64,000 nucleotides of DNA from Devosia marina (GTDB lineage: Bacteria; Pseudomonadota; Alphaproteobacteria; Rhizobiales; Devosiaceae): contig NZ_WQRF01000007.1 in NCBI RefSeq assembly GCF_009758415.1, forward strand, positions 45,113 to 109,112. The letters run 5' to 3'. Position 1 is the stretch's first letter. Each line of letters opens with the position of its first letter. The position numbers and the translations under genes were made by a program. Below the pieces are notes generated by a model. That model saw nothing but the letters and a program-made list of their open reading frames with translations, was not told the origin of the DNA and did no database searches. Positions 28,823-37,237 of this stretch are shown here, piece by piece.

Positions 28823-29746
28823 ATGACCTCTCGCCCCGCCCACATGGACCCGAAGAATTCCTTCCAGGGTCTGATCCTGACGCTGCAGCAATTCTGGGCT
28901 GAGCAGGGCTGCGTGATCCTGCAGCCCTACGACATGCAGATGGGCGCTGGCACCTTTCATACGGCGACGACATTGCGCGCTTTGGGTCCAAAACACTGGA
29001 AGGCCGCCTATGTGCAGCCATCCCGTCGCCCCACTGACGGACGCTATGGCGAGAACCCCAATCGGCTGCAGCACTATTACCAGTTCCAGGTGATCCTGAA
29101 GCCCTCGCCGGACAATATCCAGCAGCTTTATCTCGACTCGCTGGCCGCCATTGGCCTCGACCAGAGCGTGCATGACGTGCGCTTTGTCGAGGACGATTGG
29201 GAAAGCCCGACCCTGGGCGCTTGGGGCCTGGGCTGGGAATGCTGGTGCGACGGCATGGAAGTGAGCCAATTCACCTATTTTCAGCAGGTTGCCGGCTTCG
29301 AGTGTGCCCCCGTGCCGGGCGAGATCACCTATGGTCTTGAACGCCTTGCCATGTATGTGCAGGGCGTTGAGAACGTCTATGATCTCAACTTCAACGGCCG
29401 GACCGGCGAGGAGAGGGTCACTTATGGCGATGTCTTCTTGCAGAATGAGCAGGAAAGCTCGAAATACAATTTCGAGGCGGCTGACACCGAAATGCTGTTC
29501 CGCCACTTCGAGGATGCGGAAAAGGAATGCCGCGCCATTCTCGAAAAGGGTGCCGAGGGCAATCGTCAGACCATGGCGATCCCGGCCTATGAGCACGTCG
29601 TCAAGGCCTCGCATAATTTCAACATGCTCGATGCACGTGGCGTAATCTCGGTCACAGAGCGCCAGAGCTACATCCTGCGCATCCGCGAACTGGCCAAGGC
29701 CTGCGGCCAGGCCTGGTTGCAAACCGCCGGCGGCGGCGCGGAGTAA
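28823..29746 (+). CDS. glyQ: Glycyl-tRNA synthetase alpha subunit
   Basis: A 307-residue catalytic subunit of bacterial heterotetrameric GlyRS, full length. It starts with [33 protein letters not shown] and has the class II motifs including [19 protein letters not shown]. It works with GlyS, encoded at 33008-35032. Unusually the two subunit genes are separated by rnk (opposite strand), lemA and a DUF2207 gene. AGGA precedes the ATG. Confidence 0.98.
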   Translation: MTSRPAHMDPKNSFQGLILTLQQFWAEQGCVILQPYDMQMGAGTFHTATTLRALGPKHWKAAYVQPSRRPTDGRYGENPNRLQHYYQFQVILKPSPDNIQQLYLDSLAAIGLDQSVHDVRFVEDDWESPTLGAWGLGWECWCDGMEVSQFTYFQQVAGFECAPVPGEITYGLERLAMYVQGVENVYDLNFNGRTGEERVTYGDVFLQNEQESSKYNFEAADTEMLFRHFEDAEKECRAILEKGAEGNRQTMAIPAYEHVVKASHNFNMLDARGVISVTERQSYILRIRELAKACGQAWLQTAGGGAE

Positions 29747-29761
29747 CCGCGCCGCTTGGCG

Positions 29762-30169
29762 TCAGGCCGCTACCGACGTTTCCACCTTCAACACCGTCAG
29801 CTTGTGCCGCTTGTCGGCGCGGTCATGCCAGGTGATCGACTGGCCGGCCTTGAGCCCGATCAGCGCGACCCCGATCGGGGTCATCACAGAAATGCGGCCT
29901 TCTTCGATATTGGCATCCACCGGATAGGACAGGGTCACGGTCTGCTCCTGCCCCGAATTGGTTTCGAAGGTCACGCGTGAGCCCATGCGTACCACGCCAT
30001 CGGGCAGCTTTGCGTCATTGACCACCTTGGCGCGATCCAGCTCGGTGAGCAGGATCTCGGCCAGATCCGGATTGCGGTCGAGACCGGCTTCACCCAGTGC
30101 GTAGAGCTTGGTGTGATCGGTCTGGCCAAGCGTCAGGGGCGGGGTCAGGTCGCGGCGGATCTCAGTCAT
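29762..30169 (-). CDS. GreA/Rnk-family RNA polymerase-binding protein
   Basis: A 135-residue protein starting MTEIRRDLTP. The N-terminal half is short and helical (LDRNPDLAEILLTELDRA). The C-terminal half is the GreA/GreB FKBP-like domain: VRMGSRVTFETNSG, VTLSYPVDANIEEGRISVMTPIGVALIGLKAG. The short helix and lack of a long coiled coil indicate the Rnk type (nucleoside diphosphate kinase regulator) rather than a cleavage factor. It binds RNA polymerase near the secondary channel. AGGACC precedes the ATG at 30169. It is convergent with glyQ, with 15 bp between stops. Confidence 0.88.
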   Translation of the reverse strand: MTEIRRDLTPPLTLGQTDHTKLYALGEAGLDRNPDLAEILLTELDRAKVVNDAKLPDGVVRMGSRVTFETNSGQEQTVTLSYPVDANIEEGRISVMTPIGVALIGLKAGQSITWHDRADKRHKLTVLKVETSVAA

Positions 30170-30482
30170 TTGAGGGTCCTTTCTAAAAGTCGAGCCGCGC
30201 GCGCAAGAGCGCAGCGCAGGCGGGAACTGTGAAACTGAAGTTGAAGAACGGTGCGCCGGCGGCGGAACAGAACTGTTCAAGAGCCCTAAGCAGGCTCCGG
30301 CGCGGGCATGCCTAGGGTAGATAGCTTGCGTGAAGAAAGCTGCAGCGATGCCATTGGCGCGTGTTCATAGTCTAAAAGCTAGGGATTGGCGGCGGGAAGT
30401 CAAGCCCGCCGATCAAACCGGCGTTGCAAAGCCCCGGCCACAATGCCAGTTTGCGCCGCACATTGCTTGAGGGAGCGCAGCT
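30170..30482. other. Intergenic region, 313 bp
   Basis: No gene seen. It should contain the divergent promoters of rnk and lemA. One perfect short palindrome, GAACAG-AA-CTGTTC, lies at 30265-30278; its regulator is unknown, and the spacing does not fit a LexA box. Confidence 0.5.
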
Positions 30483-31037
30483 ATGGAATGGGTCGTTCTT
30501 CTGCTCGTGGTCGGCATCGCCGGCTACGCCATCGTCATCTACAACTCGCTGGTGTCCAACAGGCAGATGGTGCGCGAGGGCTGGTCGGGCATTGACGTGC
30601 AGCTCAAGCGCCGCACCGATCTCATCCCCAATCTGATTGAAACGGTGAAGGGCTATATGGCCCATGAGCGCGAAACGCTCGACGCCGTGGTCAATGCGCG
30701 CGCCAAGGCAACCAGCGCTTCTGCCGCCGGACCGGAAGCGCGTGCCAAGGCGGAAGGCGAGCTTTCCGCCGCTCTCGGACGCCTGCTGGCCATCGCCGAG
30801 GCCTACCCGGACCTCAAGGCCAATACGACCTTTCTGGAATTCCAGACGGCCCTCCAGGGCGTCGAGGACGAGATCCAGATGGCCCGCCGCTATTACAACG
30901 GCGCCGTTCGCAATCTGAACATCCAGGTGGAAAGCTTCCCCTCGAACCTGGTCGCCAATGCCTTCAAGTTCGAACAGGCCGAATATTTCGAGCTGGAGAA
31001 CGAAGCCGAGCGCGCCGTGCCGCAGGTGAAGTTCTAA
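30483..31037 (+). CDS. lemA: LemA-family membrane protein
   Basis: A 184-residue LemA protein, normal length. One N-terminal transmembrane helix (VVLLLVVGIAGYAIVIYN, 3-21) is followed by the conserved helical bundle: YNSLV, WSGIDVQLKRRTDLIPNLIETVKGY, ARRYYNGAVRNLN and FPSNLVANAF near the end. LemA proteins are membrane-anchored with the bulk outside the cytoplasm; biochemical function is poorly known. It is followed after 5 bp by a DUF2207 gene, the usual partner of lemA, so the two likely act together. Confidence 0.93.
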   Translation: MEWVVLLLVVGIAGYAIVIYNSLVSNRQMVREGWSGIDVQLKRRTDLIPNLIETVKGYMAHERETLDAVVNARAKATSASAAGPEARAKAEGELSAALGRLLAIAEAYPDLKANTTFLEFQTALQGVEDEIQMARRYYNGAVRNLNIQVESFPSNLVANAFKFEQAEYFELENEAERAVPQVKF

Positions 31038-31042
31038 ACCTC

Positions 31043-32950
31043 ATGCCTGTTCTGTTCCGCCTGATCGCTGCTCTCGCGCTGTTTCTCGCGCTGGCTGTGC
31101 CCGCTTTGGCGCGCGAGGAAATCCGCGCCTTTGCGTCCGATGTCGAGCTGTTGACCGACGGATCGGTCAATGTGCTCGAAACCATCGACGTGAATGCCGA
31201 GGGCAACCAGATCCGGCGCGGCATTTATCGTGACATCCCGGTCACCATGATCGGGGAGAGCGGCAACAAGATCCGTATCACGCTCGATGTTGACGCGGTA
31301 ACGCGGGGCGGCCACCCCGAAATGTTCCGCGTCGAGCGCATGGGTGATTTCCAGCGCATCTGGATCGGTGATCCGGACGTTTTCCTGCGCCACGGCGAAC
31401 ATCGCTACACCATTGAGTACGCCATGGACCGCATGGCGCGGCCCACTGCCGATGGTACAGGTGACGAACTCTATTGGAATGCCACCGGCAATTACTGGGA
31501 CTTTCCCATTCTGAGCTCGGTCGCGCGCGTGCGTCTGCCCAATGGGGCCGTGATCGAGGATATGGCGGCTTATACAGGCGTTGCGGGAGCCACCGGCCGC
31601 GATGTCTCCATGACGCGAGAAACCGACAACTCCGCCATTTTCCGCACCCAGCGGCAGTTGGACCCCGGCGAGGGCATGAGCTTTGCCGTTTCCTTCCAGA
31701 AGGGCGTGGTGACTTATCCCGAAGGGATGGAAGCCCTCCTGCAAACCGCCTCGGACCTGCGCGAAGTCTGGCTGCCGGTCCTCGCTGTCCTCCTGCTCGT
31801 GGCCTACAACTTCACCGCCTGGCTGCGCGTCGGCCGCGACCCGCCCAAGGGCACCATCATTCCGCTGTTTCATCCGCCGCGCGACTTTTCGCCTGCGCTG
31901 ACCCATTTCGTGCACAAATGGGGGTTCTCCAACTCGGGCTGGACCGCCATGACGGCAGCCATCTTCAATCTGGGCGTCAAGGGACTGGTTACAGTTCGAA
32001 ACCCGGGCAAGACTTTGACCGTTGCGGTGACCGGCAAGCGGCCAGACCAAAAACTGCCCATCGGTGAGCAGGTTTTGTTCTCCTATTTTGAAGGCAAGGG
32101 CGCGGTCACATTCAACAAGGCCAATGGCAGGGATCTGGGCACCAAGCGCACTGAGTTCACCAGCGCCATCGAAAGCGAGAACCGCAAGATCTGGTTCAAC
32201 CACAATTGGGGCTATGCGGGGTTCGGTTTCCTGCTTGCGGCAGCCATGATCGTAGCGATGGTGGTGTTCGATGTGCTCGAACCGATATGGCTGTTCATCG
32301 CCGTTTTTGCAGGGATCTTCTTTGGCGTGATTGGTAGCGTGACTTTTGGGGTTATCAAGTCCGGTGGCGCCGTCCGGCGCTTCATTACCCTGGTATTCGT
32401 GGCGGTCTTTGCCTTTAATTTTGCCGGCGGGGCGCTGGAAACCTTCACCAGCTTCTCCATCAATTCCGGAGCACTGGCGGCCGCCTCCATGGTGCTGATC
32501 AGCATCATTTTCACCGTCCTGCTGCGCGCCCCGACCGTGCAGGGACGAAAGCTGATGGACCAGATCGAGGGGCTCAAGCTCTATCTCGAAACGGCCGAGA
32601 AAAACCGGCTCAACATCGTCGACGAGCCGCCCATGACGATCGAGCGCTTCGAGCGGCTTTTGCCCTATGCCATAGCACTGGGCGTTGAAAAGCCCTGGTC
32701 CGAGCATTTCGAGGCCGAGCTGGCCCGCAATGCAGTGCCCGACGCCGACAAAGGCACCTACACGCCGCACTGGTACTCGGGCCGCCGATCCTTCAATTCG
32801 GGAAACATCGCCAAGGCTGTGTCGGGCGCATCAGCCGGCATGGCCGCTGCCATGGTCGCGGCCCAGCCGGTCCAGGCCAGCTCGTCCGGTTCCAGCGGTG
32901 GTGGTTTCTCCGGCGGTGGCGGAGGGGGCGGCGGCGGCGGCGGCTGGTAG
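31043..32950 (+). CDS. DUF2207 membrane protein, LemA partner
   Basis: A 635-residue protein with a signal peptide (LIAALALFLALAVPALA, cleavage near 23). An extracytoplasmic DUF2207 domain follows (about 25-240: DGSVNVLETIDVNAEG, RRGIYRDIP, YTIEYAMDR). Transmembrane segments lie near 250-270 and 395-475. The C-terminal soluble part ends in a striking SGGGFSGGGGGGGGGGGW tail. This glycine-rich end is typical of the family. Function is unknown, though the constant pairing with LemA suggests an envelope role. It lies 5 bp after lemA and 57 bp before glyS. Confidence 0.92.
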   Translation: MPVLFRLIAALALFLALAVPALAREEIRAFASDVELLTDGSVNVLETIDVNAEGNQIRRGIYRDIPVTMIGESGNKIRITLDVDAVTRGGHPEMFRVERMGDFQRIWIGDPDVFLRHGEHRYTIEYAMDRMARPTADGTGDELYWNATGNYWDFPILSSVARVRLPNGAVIEDMAAYTGVAGATGRDVSMTRETDNSAIFRTQRQLDPGEGMSFAVSFQKGVVTYPEGMEALLQTASDLREVWLPVLAVLLLVAYNFTAWLRVGRDPPKGTIIPLFHPPRDFSPALTHFVHKWGFSNSGWTAMTAAIFNLGVKGLVTVRNPGKTLTVAVTGKRPDQKLPIGEQVLFSYFEGKGAVTFNKANGRDLGTKRTEFTSAIESENRKIWFNHNWGYAGFGFLLAAAMIVAMVVFDVLEPIWLFIAVFAGIFFGVIGSVTFGVIKSGGAVRRFITLVFVAVFAFNFAGGALETFTSFSINSGALAAASMVLISIIFTVLLRAPTVQGRKLMDQIEGLKLYLETAEKNRLNIVDEPPMTIERFERLLPYAIALGVEKPWSEHFEAELARNAVPDADKGTYTPHWYSGRRSFNSGNIAKAVSGASAGMAAAMVAAQPVQASSSGSSGGGFSGGGGGGGGGGGW

Positions 32951-33007
32951 ACAACGCACCGCCCCCACGCTAAGCACGCACACGCCTTCAAACACCGGTT
33001 GCCTTCC

Positions 33008-35032
33008 ATGCCCGAACTGCTGCTCGAACTCTTTTCCGAGGAAATTCCCGCCCGCTTTCAGCGCCGCGCGGCCGAGGACCTCAAGAAAGCCGTGACCAAT
33101 GCGCTGGTCGATGTTGGGCTGGTCTATGAAGGCGCCAAGGCATTCGTGACCCCGCGCCGCCTCGCGCTGTCCGTTTCCGGCCTGCCGGCTCGCTCGCCCG
33201 ACACGCGCGAGGAAAAGAAGGGCCCCAAGGTTGGGGCGCCCCAACCAGCCATTGATGGCTTTCTGCGCTCGGCGGGCCTCAGCTCCATCGATCAGGCGAA
33301 GGTGGAAAGCGACCCCAAAAAGGGCGAGTTCTATGTCGCCGTTATCGAGAAGCCCGGGGCCGACGCCGTCGACCTGCTTTCAGGCATCCTGCCCAAGGTG
33401 ATGACCGATTTTGGCTGGGCCAAGTCCATGCGCTGGGGCTCGGGCAGCTTCAACTGGGTCCGTCCGCTGCGGGCCATTACTGCAACCTTCGGCACCGAAA
33501 ATGACGAGCCGATTGTCGTGCCCTTCGCCGCGGCAGGCCTGGAATCCGGCCAGACCACGTTCGGGCACCGCTTCCTTGCGCCCGATGCCATCCGCGTCAA
33601 GCGCTTCGAGGACTACCAGATCGCGCTGGAGCGGGCCAAGGTGGTGCTCGATATCGATCGTCGCAAGGACATCATCCGCGCGGACGCCGACAACCTCGCC
33701 TTCGCCCAGGGTCTTTCCGTCATCCATGACGAAGGCCTGCTCGAAGAAGTGGCCGGGCTGGTCGAATGGCCCAATGTGATGATGGGCTCGTTTGATCCCG
33801 AATTCCTCAAGCTGCCAGAGGAAGTCATCATCGCCACCATTCGCGCCAACCAAAAGTGCTTCTGCCTGCGCGATGCGGCTGGCAAGCTGGCGCCTAATTT
33901 CATCATCACCGCCAATACCATCCCCGCCGATGGTGGCGCCGTGGTGATCGCCGGCAATGAGCGCGTCATCCGTGCCCGCCTGTCGGATGCGGCCTTCTTC
34001 TTCCAGGGCGATCTGGCCATTCCGCTCGAACACGGTCTGCCCAAGCTCGAAGACATGGTGTTTCACGCCAAGCTGGGCAGCCAGTTCGCCATGGTCGAGC
34101 GCCTCGTGCATCTGGCGGCGCAAATCGCCCCCAAGGTCGGCGCCGATGTCGATCTGACCAAGCGGGCTGCCATGCTAGCCAAGGCCGATCTCGTCACCGG
34201 CATGGTTGGCGAATTCCCGGAATTGCAGGGGTTGATGGGCCGCTATTATGCGGCCGCCCAGAAAGAGCCCGACGCCATCGCCTCCGCCATTGAGATGCAT
34301 TACAAGCCGCTCGGTCCAACCGACCGCGTGCCCACCGAGCCGGTGTCGATCGCGGTGGCCTTGGCCGACAAGCTCAACGTGCTCTCCGGTTTCTGGTCGA
34401 TCGATGAAAAGCCCACAGGCTCGCGCGATCCGTTCGCGCTGCGCCGCGCCGCCCTCGGGGTCATCCGTATCATCACCGAGAACGGGCTGAAATTCCCGCT
34501 TGAGGTCGAACCGGATCTCCTCAGCTTCGTCCATGACCGTCTGAAGGTGTCGCTGCGCGACGCCGGGGCACGCCATGACCTGCTCGACGCCGTCATCTCG
34601 GCCGACAGCGATGATATCTTGCAGATTACTCAGCGCGTAGAAGCCCTCTCTACCTTGTTGGCCAATGATGATGGCGCCAACTTGCTCGCTGGATACCGGC
34701 GGGCCGCCAACATCCTGGCTGCCGAGGAAAGGAAGGACGGCAAGGCCTTTGCGGGTGCGGTCGATCAGGCCGCGCTCAAGCTGCCTGAGGAATCAGCTCT
34801 GGCGTCGGCCGTGGAAGCCGTGAACGGCGCAGTTTCCGCGCTGGTGGCCGAGGACGACTACAAGAGTGCCATGGCCGAGCTTGCGACCTTACGCGGCCCG
34901 GTGGACGCGTTCTTCACCGCGGTCCTGGTCAATGATGAGGATGCAGCGGTTCGTGCCAATCGCCTGAACTTGCTGGCCCGCCTGCGCGACACCATGCATT
35001 TGGTCGCCGATTTCTCCAAGGTCGCTGGTTAG
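33008..35032 (+). CDS. glyS: Glycyl-tRNA synthetase beta subunit
   Basis: A 674-residue GlyS of normal length. It starts [18 protein letters not shown], the conserved N-terminus, and has the HD-like middle region and C-terminal anticodon-binding part ([25 protein letters not shown]). It is required for tRNA-Gly recognition by GlyQ. The ATG at 33008 is preferred over the in-frame TTG nine bases earlier because the family begins with this motif. A hairpin follows the stop at 35041-35065. Confidence 0.98.
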   Translation: MPELLLELFSEEIPARFQRRAAEDLKKAVTNALVDVGLVYEGAKAFVTPRRLALSVSGLPARSPDTREEKKGPKVGAPQPAIDGFLRSAGLSSIDQAKVESDPKKGEFYVAVIEKPGADAVDLLSGILPKVMTDFGWAKSMRWGSGSFNWVRPLRAITATFGTENDEPIVVPFAAAGLESGQTTFGHRFLAPDAIRVKRFEDYQIALERAKVVLDIDRRKDIIRADADNLAFAQGLSVIHDEGLLEEVAGLVEWPNVMMGSFDPEFLKLPEEVIIATIRANQKCFCLRDAAGKLAPNFIITANTIPADGGAVVIAGNERVIRARLSDAAFFFQGDLAIPLEHGLPKLEDMVFHAKLGSQFAMVERLVHLAAQIAPKVGADVDLTKRAAMLAKADLVTGMVGEFPELQGLMGRYYAAAQKEPDAIASAIEMHYKPLGPTDRVPTEPVSIAVALADKLNVLSGFWSIDEKPTGSRDPFALRRAALGVIRIITENGLKFPLEVEPDLLSFVHDRLKVSLRDAGARHDLLDAVISADSDDILQITQRVEALSTLLANDDGANLLAGYRRAANILAAEERKDGKAFAGAVDQAALKLPEESALASAVEAVNGAVSALVAEDDYKSAMAELATLRGPVDAFFTAVLVNDEDAAVRANRLNLLARLRDTMHLVADFSKVAG

Positions 35033-35040
35033 AGCCGACG

Positions 35041-35065
35041 GAACCGGACGGGCGTCGTCCGGTTC
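35041..35065 (+). terminator. Hairpin after glyS
   Basis: A perfect 9-bp stem GAACCGGAC / GTCCGGTTC with a 7-nt loop, 8 bp after the glyS stop. No T tract follows, so it may be a rho-assisted end or an mRNA-stabilising hairpin rather than an intrinsic terminator. Confidence 0.45.
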
Positions 35066-35179
35066 ACCGGGTTGAGGGCGAATTTCCAGATTACCTGACT
35101 GGGCGCGCTGATGTTCTGGGGGCCGGATACGCCTTTGGCCCGGTCTGGGCGTCGATCAACTGGTTAGTGCCCAAGCGGC

Positions 35180-35650
35180 CTAGAACGGCGGCGTAAAGCT
35201 TTCTGTTTTCTGCTTTTTGAACGGCGCCATGCCTTCGCGGGCCAATTCGTCCGCGCGTTCGTTCAACGCGTCCCCGGCATGCCCCTTGACCCAGTGCCAG
35301 GAAATTTCATGGCGTTTGGTGGCTGCATCGAGTGCCTGCCACAATTCGACATTCTTGACCGGCTTCTTGTCTGCCGTGCGCCAGCCATTGCGCTTCCAGC
35401 CGTGAATCCAGCTTTGCACGCCATTCTTGACATATTGGCTGTCGGTATGGAGGTCGACGTGACACGGGCGGCTCAGCGCGTTGAGCGCTTCGATGGCTGC
35501 GGTCAGCTCCATCTTGTTATTGGTGGTCAGCGCTTCGCCGCCCTTCAATTCCTTGCGGTGCGGACCGAATTGCAGAATGGCACCCCAACCGCCGGGACCG
35601 GGATTGCCCGAGCAGGCGCCGTCGGTATGGATGATAACGCCATCAGACAT
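35180..35650 (-). CDS. rnhA: Ribonuclease HI
   Basis: A 156-residue RNase HI. The catalytic carboxylates sit in [16 protein letters not shown] (Asp10), [10 protein letters not shown] (Glu), LHTDSQYV (Asp) and the late [10 protein letters not shown] (Asp). The WVKGHAG loop with the basic handle region [15 protein letters not shown] is present. It degrades RNA in RNA:DNA hybrids. The start overlaps the GNAT gene stop by 8 bp, indicating an operon ispH-GNAT-rnhA read leftwards. Confidence 0.96.
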   Translation of the reverse strand: MSDGVIIHTDGACSGNPGPGGWGAILQFGPHRKELKGGEALTTNNKMELTAAIEALNALSRPCHVDLHTDSQYVKNGVQSWIHGWKRNGWRTADKKPVKNVELWQALDAATKRHEISWHWVKGHAGDALNERADELAREGMAPFKKQKTESFTPPF

Positions 35651-36167
35651 GGTGCGGCCGCCGGTAGACATGGAACTGGCAGGTAAGACCGTTGTGATCG
35701 ACCTCGACATGCGTTTCTTCCATGCCGATCTTTTTGAGGACGGCGAGGGAAGGAGCGTTCCTGGTGTCGGCGAAGCCGATGAAATGTGGCGCGTCGGTTT
35801 CCCGGAAGATCCAGTCGCGCAAACCGCTCGCCGCTTCCGTCGCATAGCCCACCCCGTGATATTCTTCGAAAAGGGCGTAGCCTATCTCTGGTTCTCCAGT
35901 GCGGGGATAAATGCCGTATCCGGCGCGACCAATAAATTTGCCATCACTCTTGCGGGTCAGTCGCAACTTGCCCAATTGCCGGGTCTCGAACAGTTCGATC
36001 CAGCCGCGCAGCGCGGTCTCGGCCTGTTCGCGCGTCCAGGGCGCCCCGCTCAGGCTCAGATAGCGCGACACATTGGGATTGCCGTGCAAAGCCAGCAGAT
36101 CGTCAAGCTGGTCCATACGCCAGCCGGACAGCACCAGCCGCTCGGTTTCGAACAGATCAAGGCTCAT
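35643..36167 (-). CDS. RimJ/RimL-type GNAT acetyltransferase
   Basis: A 174-residue GNAT of the Acetyltransf_3 type: [32 protein letters not shown] at the N-terminus, [19 protein letters not shown] (AcCoA loop with G-x-G-x-A) and [15 protein letters not shown] at the end. Such proteins acetylate ribosomal protein N-termini or small molecules; the substrate here is unknown. It overlaps ispH by 4 bp (ATGA) and rnhA by 8 bp. In many rhizobia the corresponding slot between ispH and rnhA holds thrB, so this is a replacement. Confidence 0.9.
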   Translation of the reverse strand: MSLDLFETERLVLSGWRMDQLDDLLALHGNPNVSRYLSLSGAPWTREQAETALRGWIELFETRQLGKLRLTRKSDGKFIGRAGYGIYPRTGEPEIGYALFEEYHGVGYATEAASGLRDWIFRETDAPHFIGFADTRNAPSLAVLKKIGMEETHVEVDHNGLTCQFHVYRRPHHV

Positions 36168-37135
36168 CGTCCGGAGGCCGCTTCCAGATTGCGCAGCACG
36201 CGGGGAATGTTGAACGCGATGTTCTCCTCCGCCGTGGTCTTGGTCTCGACTTTCACTTCATAGCGCGCGGCGAATGCATCGATCACTTCCTCGACAAGGC
36301 TCTCCGGGGCCGACGCACCGGCGCTCACGCCGAGCGAGGTGATGTCGCCATACAATGACCAGTCGATTTCGCTGGCCCGGTCGACCAATGTTGCGACCTT
36401 GCAGCCATTGCGCAGGGCCACTTCCACCAGGCGCTGCGAATTGGACGAGTGGGGCGAGCCGACCACGATCATGGCATCGACCAGCGGCGCCACGGCCTTG
36501 ATGGCCTCCTGCCGGTTGGTCGTGGCGTAGCAGATGTCTTCCTTGTGCGGACCATTGATGGCCGGGAAGCGCGCTTTGAGGGCGGCAACGATTTCCCGCG
36601 TATCATCCACTGAAAGCGTGGTTTGCGTCACAAAGGCCAGCGTCTCCGGGTCCTTCGGGGTGAAGGCATTGGCATCCTCCACCGTTTCGATCAGCGTCAC
36701 GGCACCGGCCGGAAGCTGGCCCATGGTGCCGATCACTTCGGGGTGACCGGCGTGTCCGATCAGCACGATTTCGTGTCCTTCCTCATGGTGGCGCGAGGCC
36801 TCGACATGGACTTTGCTGACCAGCGGGCAGGTGGCGTCGAGGAAGAACATGTTGCGAGCCTTGGCATCCGCTGGCACGCTTTTGGGTACGCCATGAGCCG
36901 AGAAGACAACGGGTGAATCGGTCTCGGGGATTTCGTCGAGTTCCTCGACAAACACGGCGCCCTTGGCCTTCAGGCCCTCCACCACATATTTGTTGTGCAC
37001 GATGGCGTGGCGCACATAGACGGGTGCGCCATATTTTTCGAGCGCCAGTTCCACGATCTGGATCGCCCGGTCCACGCCGGCGCAGAATCCGCGCGGGGCG
37101 CAGAGCAGAATGTTAAGGTGCGGCCTTTTTTCCAT
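36164..37135 (-). CDS. ispH: 4-hydroxy-3-methylbut-2-enyl diphosphate reductase IspH
   Basis: A 323-residue Fe-S enzyme, last step of the non-mevalonate pathway, producing IPP and DMAPP. Cluster cysteines lie in RGFCAGV (Cys18), DATCPLV and [10 protein letters not shown]. The substrate histidines are in RHAIVHN, SAHGV and HAGHPEV, and the proton-donor Glu region is GTMGQLP to [10 protein letters not shown]. It heads a leftward operon with GNAT and rnhA (4-bp and 8-bp overlaps). Confidence 0.97.
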   Translation of the reverse strand: MEKRPHLNILLCAPRGFCAGVDRAIQIVELALEKYGAPVYVRHAIVHNKYVVEGLKAKGAVFVEELDEIPETDSPVVFSAHGVPKSVPADAKARNMFFLDATCPLVSKVHVEASRHHEEGHEIVLIGHAGHPEVIGTMGQLPAGAVTLIETVEDANAFTPKDPETLAFVTQTTLSVDDTREIVAALKARFPAINGPHKEDICYATTNRQEAIKAVAPLVDAMIVVGSPHSSNSQRLVEVALRNGCKVATLVDRASEIDWSLYGDITSLGVSAGASAPESLVEEVIDAFAARYEVKVETKTTAEENIAFNIPRVLRNLEAASGR

Positions 37136-37237
37136 GCCAGATCAGATGCTTTCCCCGCACTTGCAAGTCAAGTGCTGTTGCAGCCGGGGCAGGGCATAGG
37201 CAATATGCGCTCGAGTAAGTGACCGGGACGGTTCCAG

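Noticed and set aside
30265..30278. Palindrome GAACAGAACTGTTC as a second LexA box
   Set aside because: The alphaproteobacterial box is a direct repeat GTTC-N7-GTTC; this is an inverted repeat with the wrong geometry.
31034..32770. A 578-codon open frame on the minus strand
   Set aside because: It is antisense to the DUF2207 gene, which has a clear signal peptide and family motifs. No start site or domain is seen in the antisense frame.
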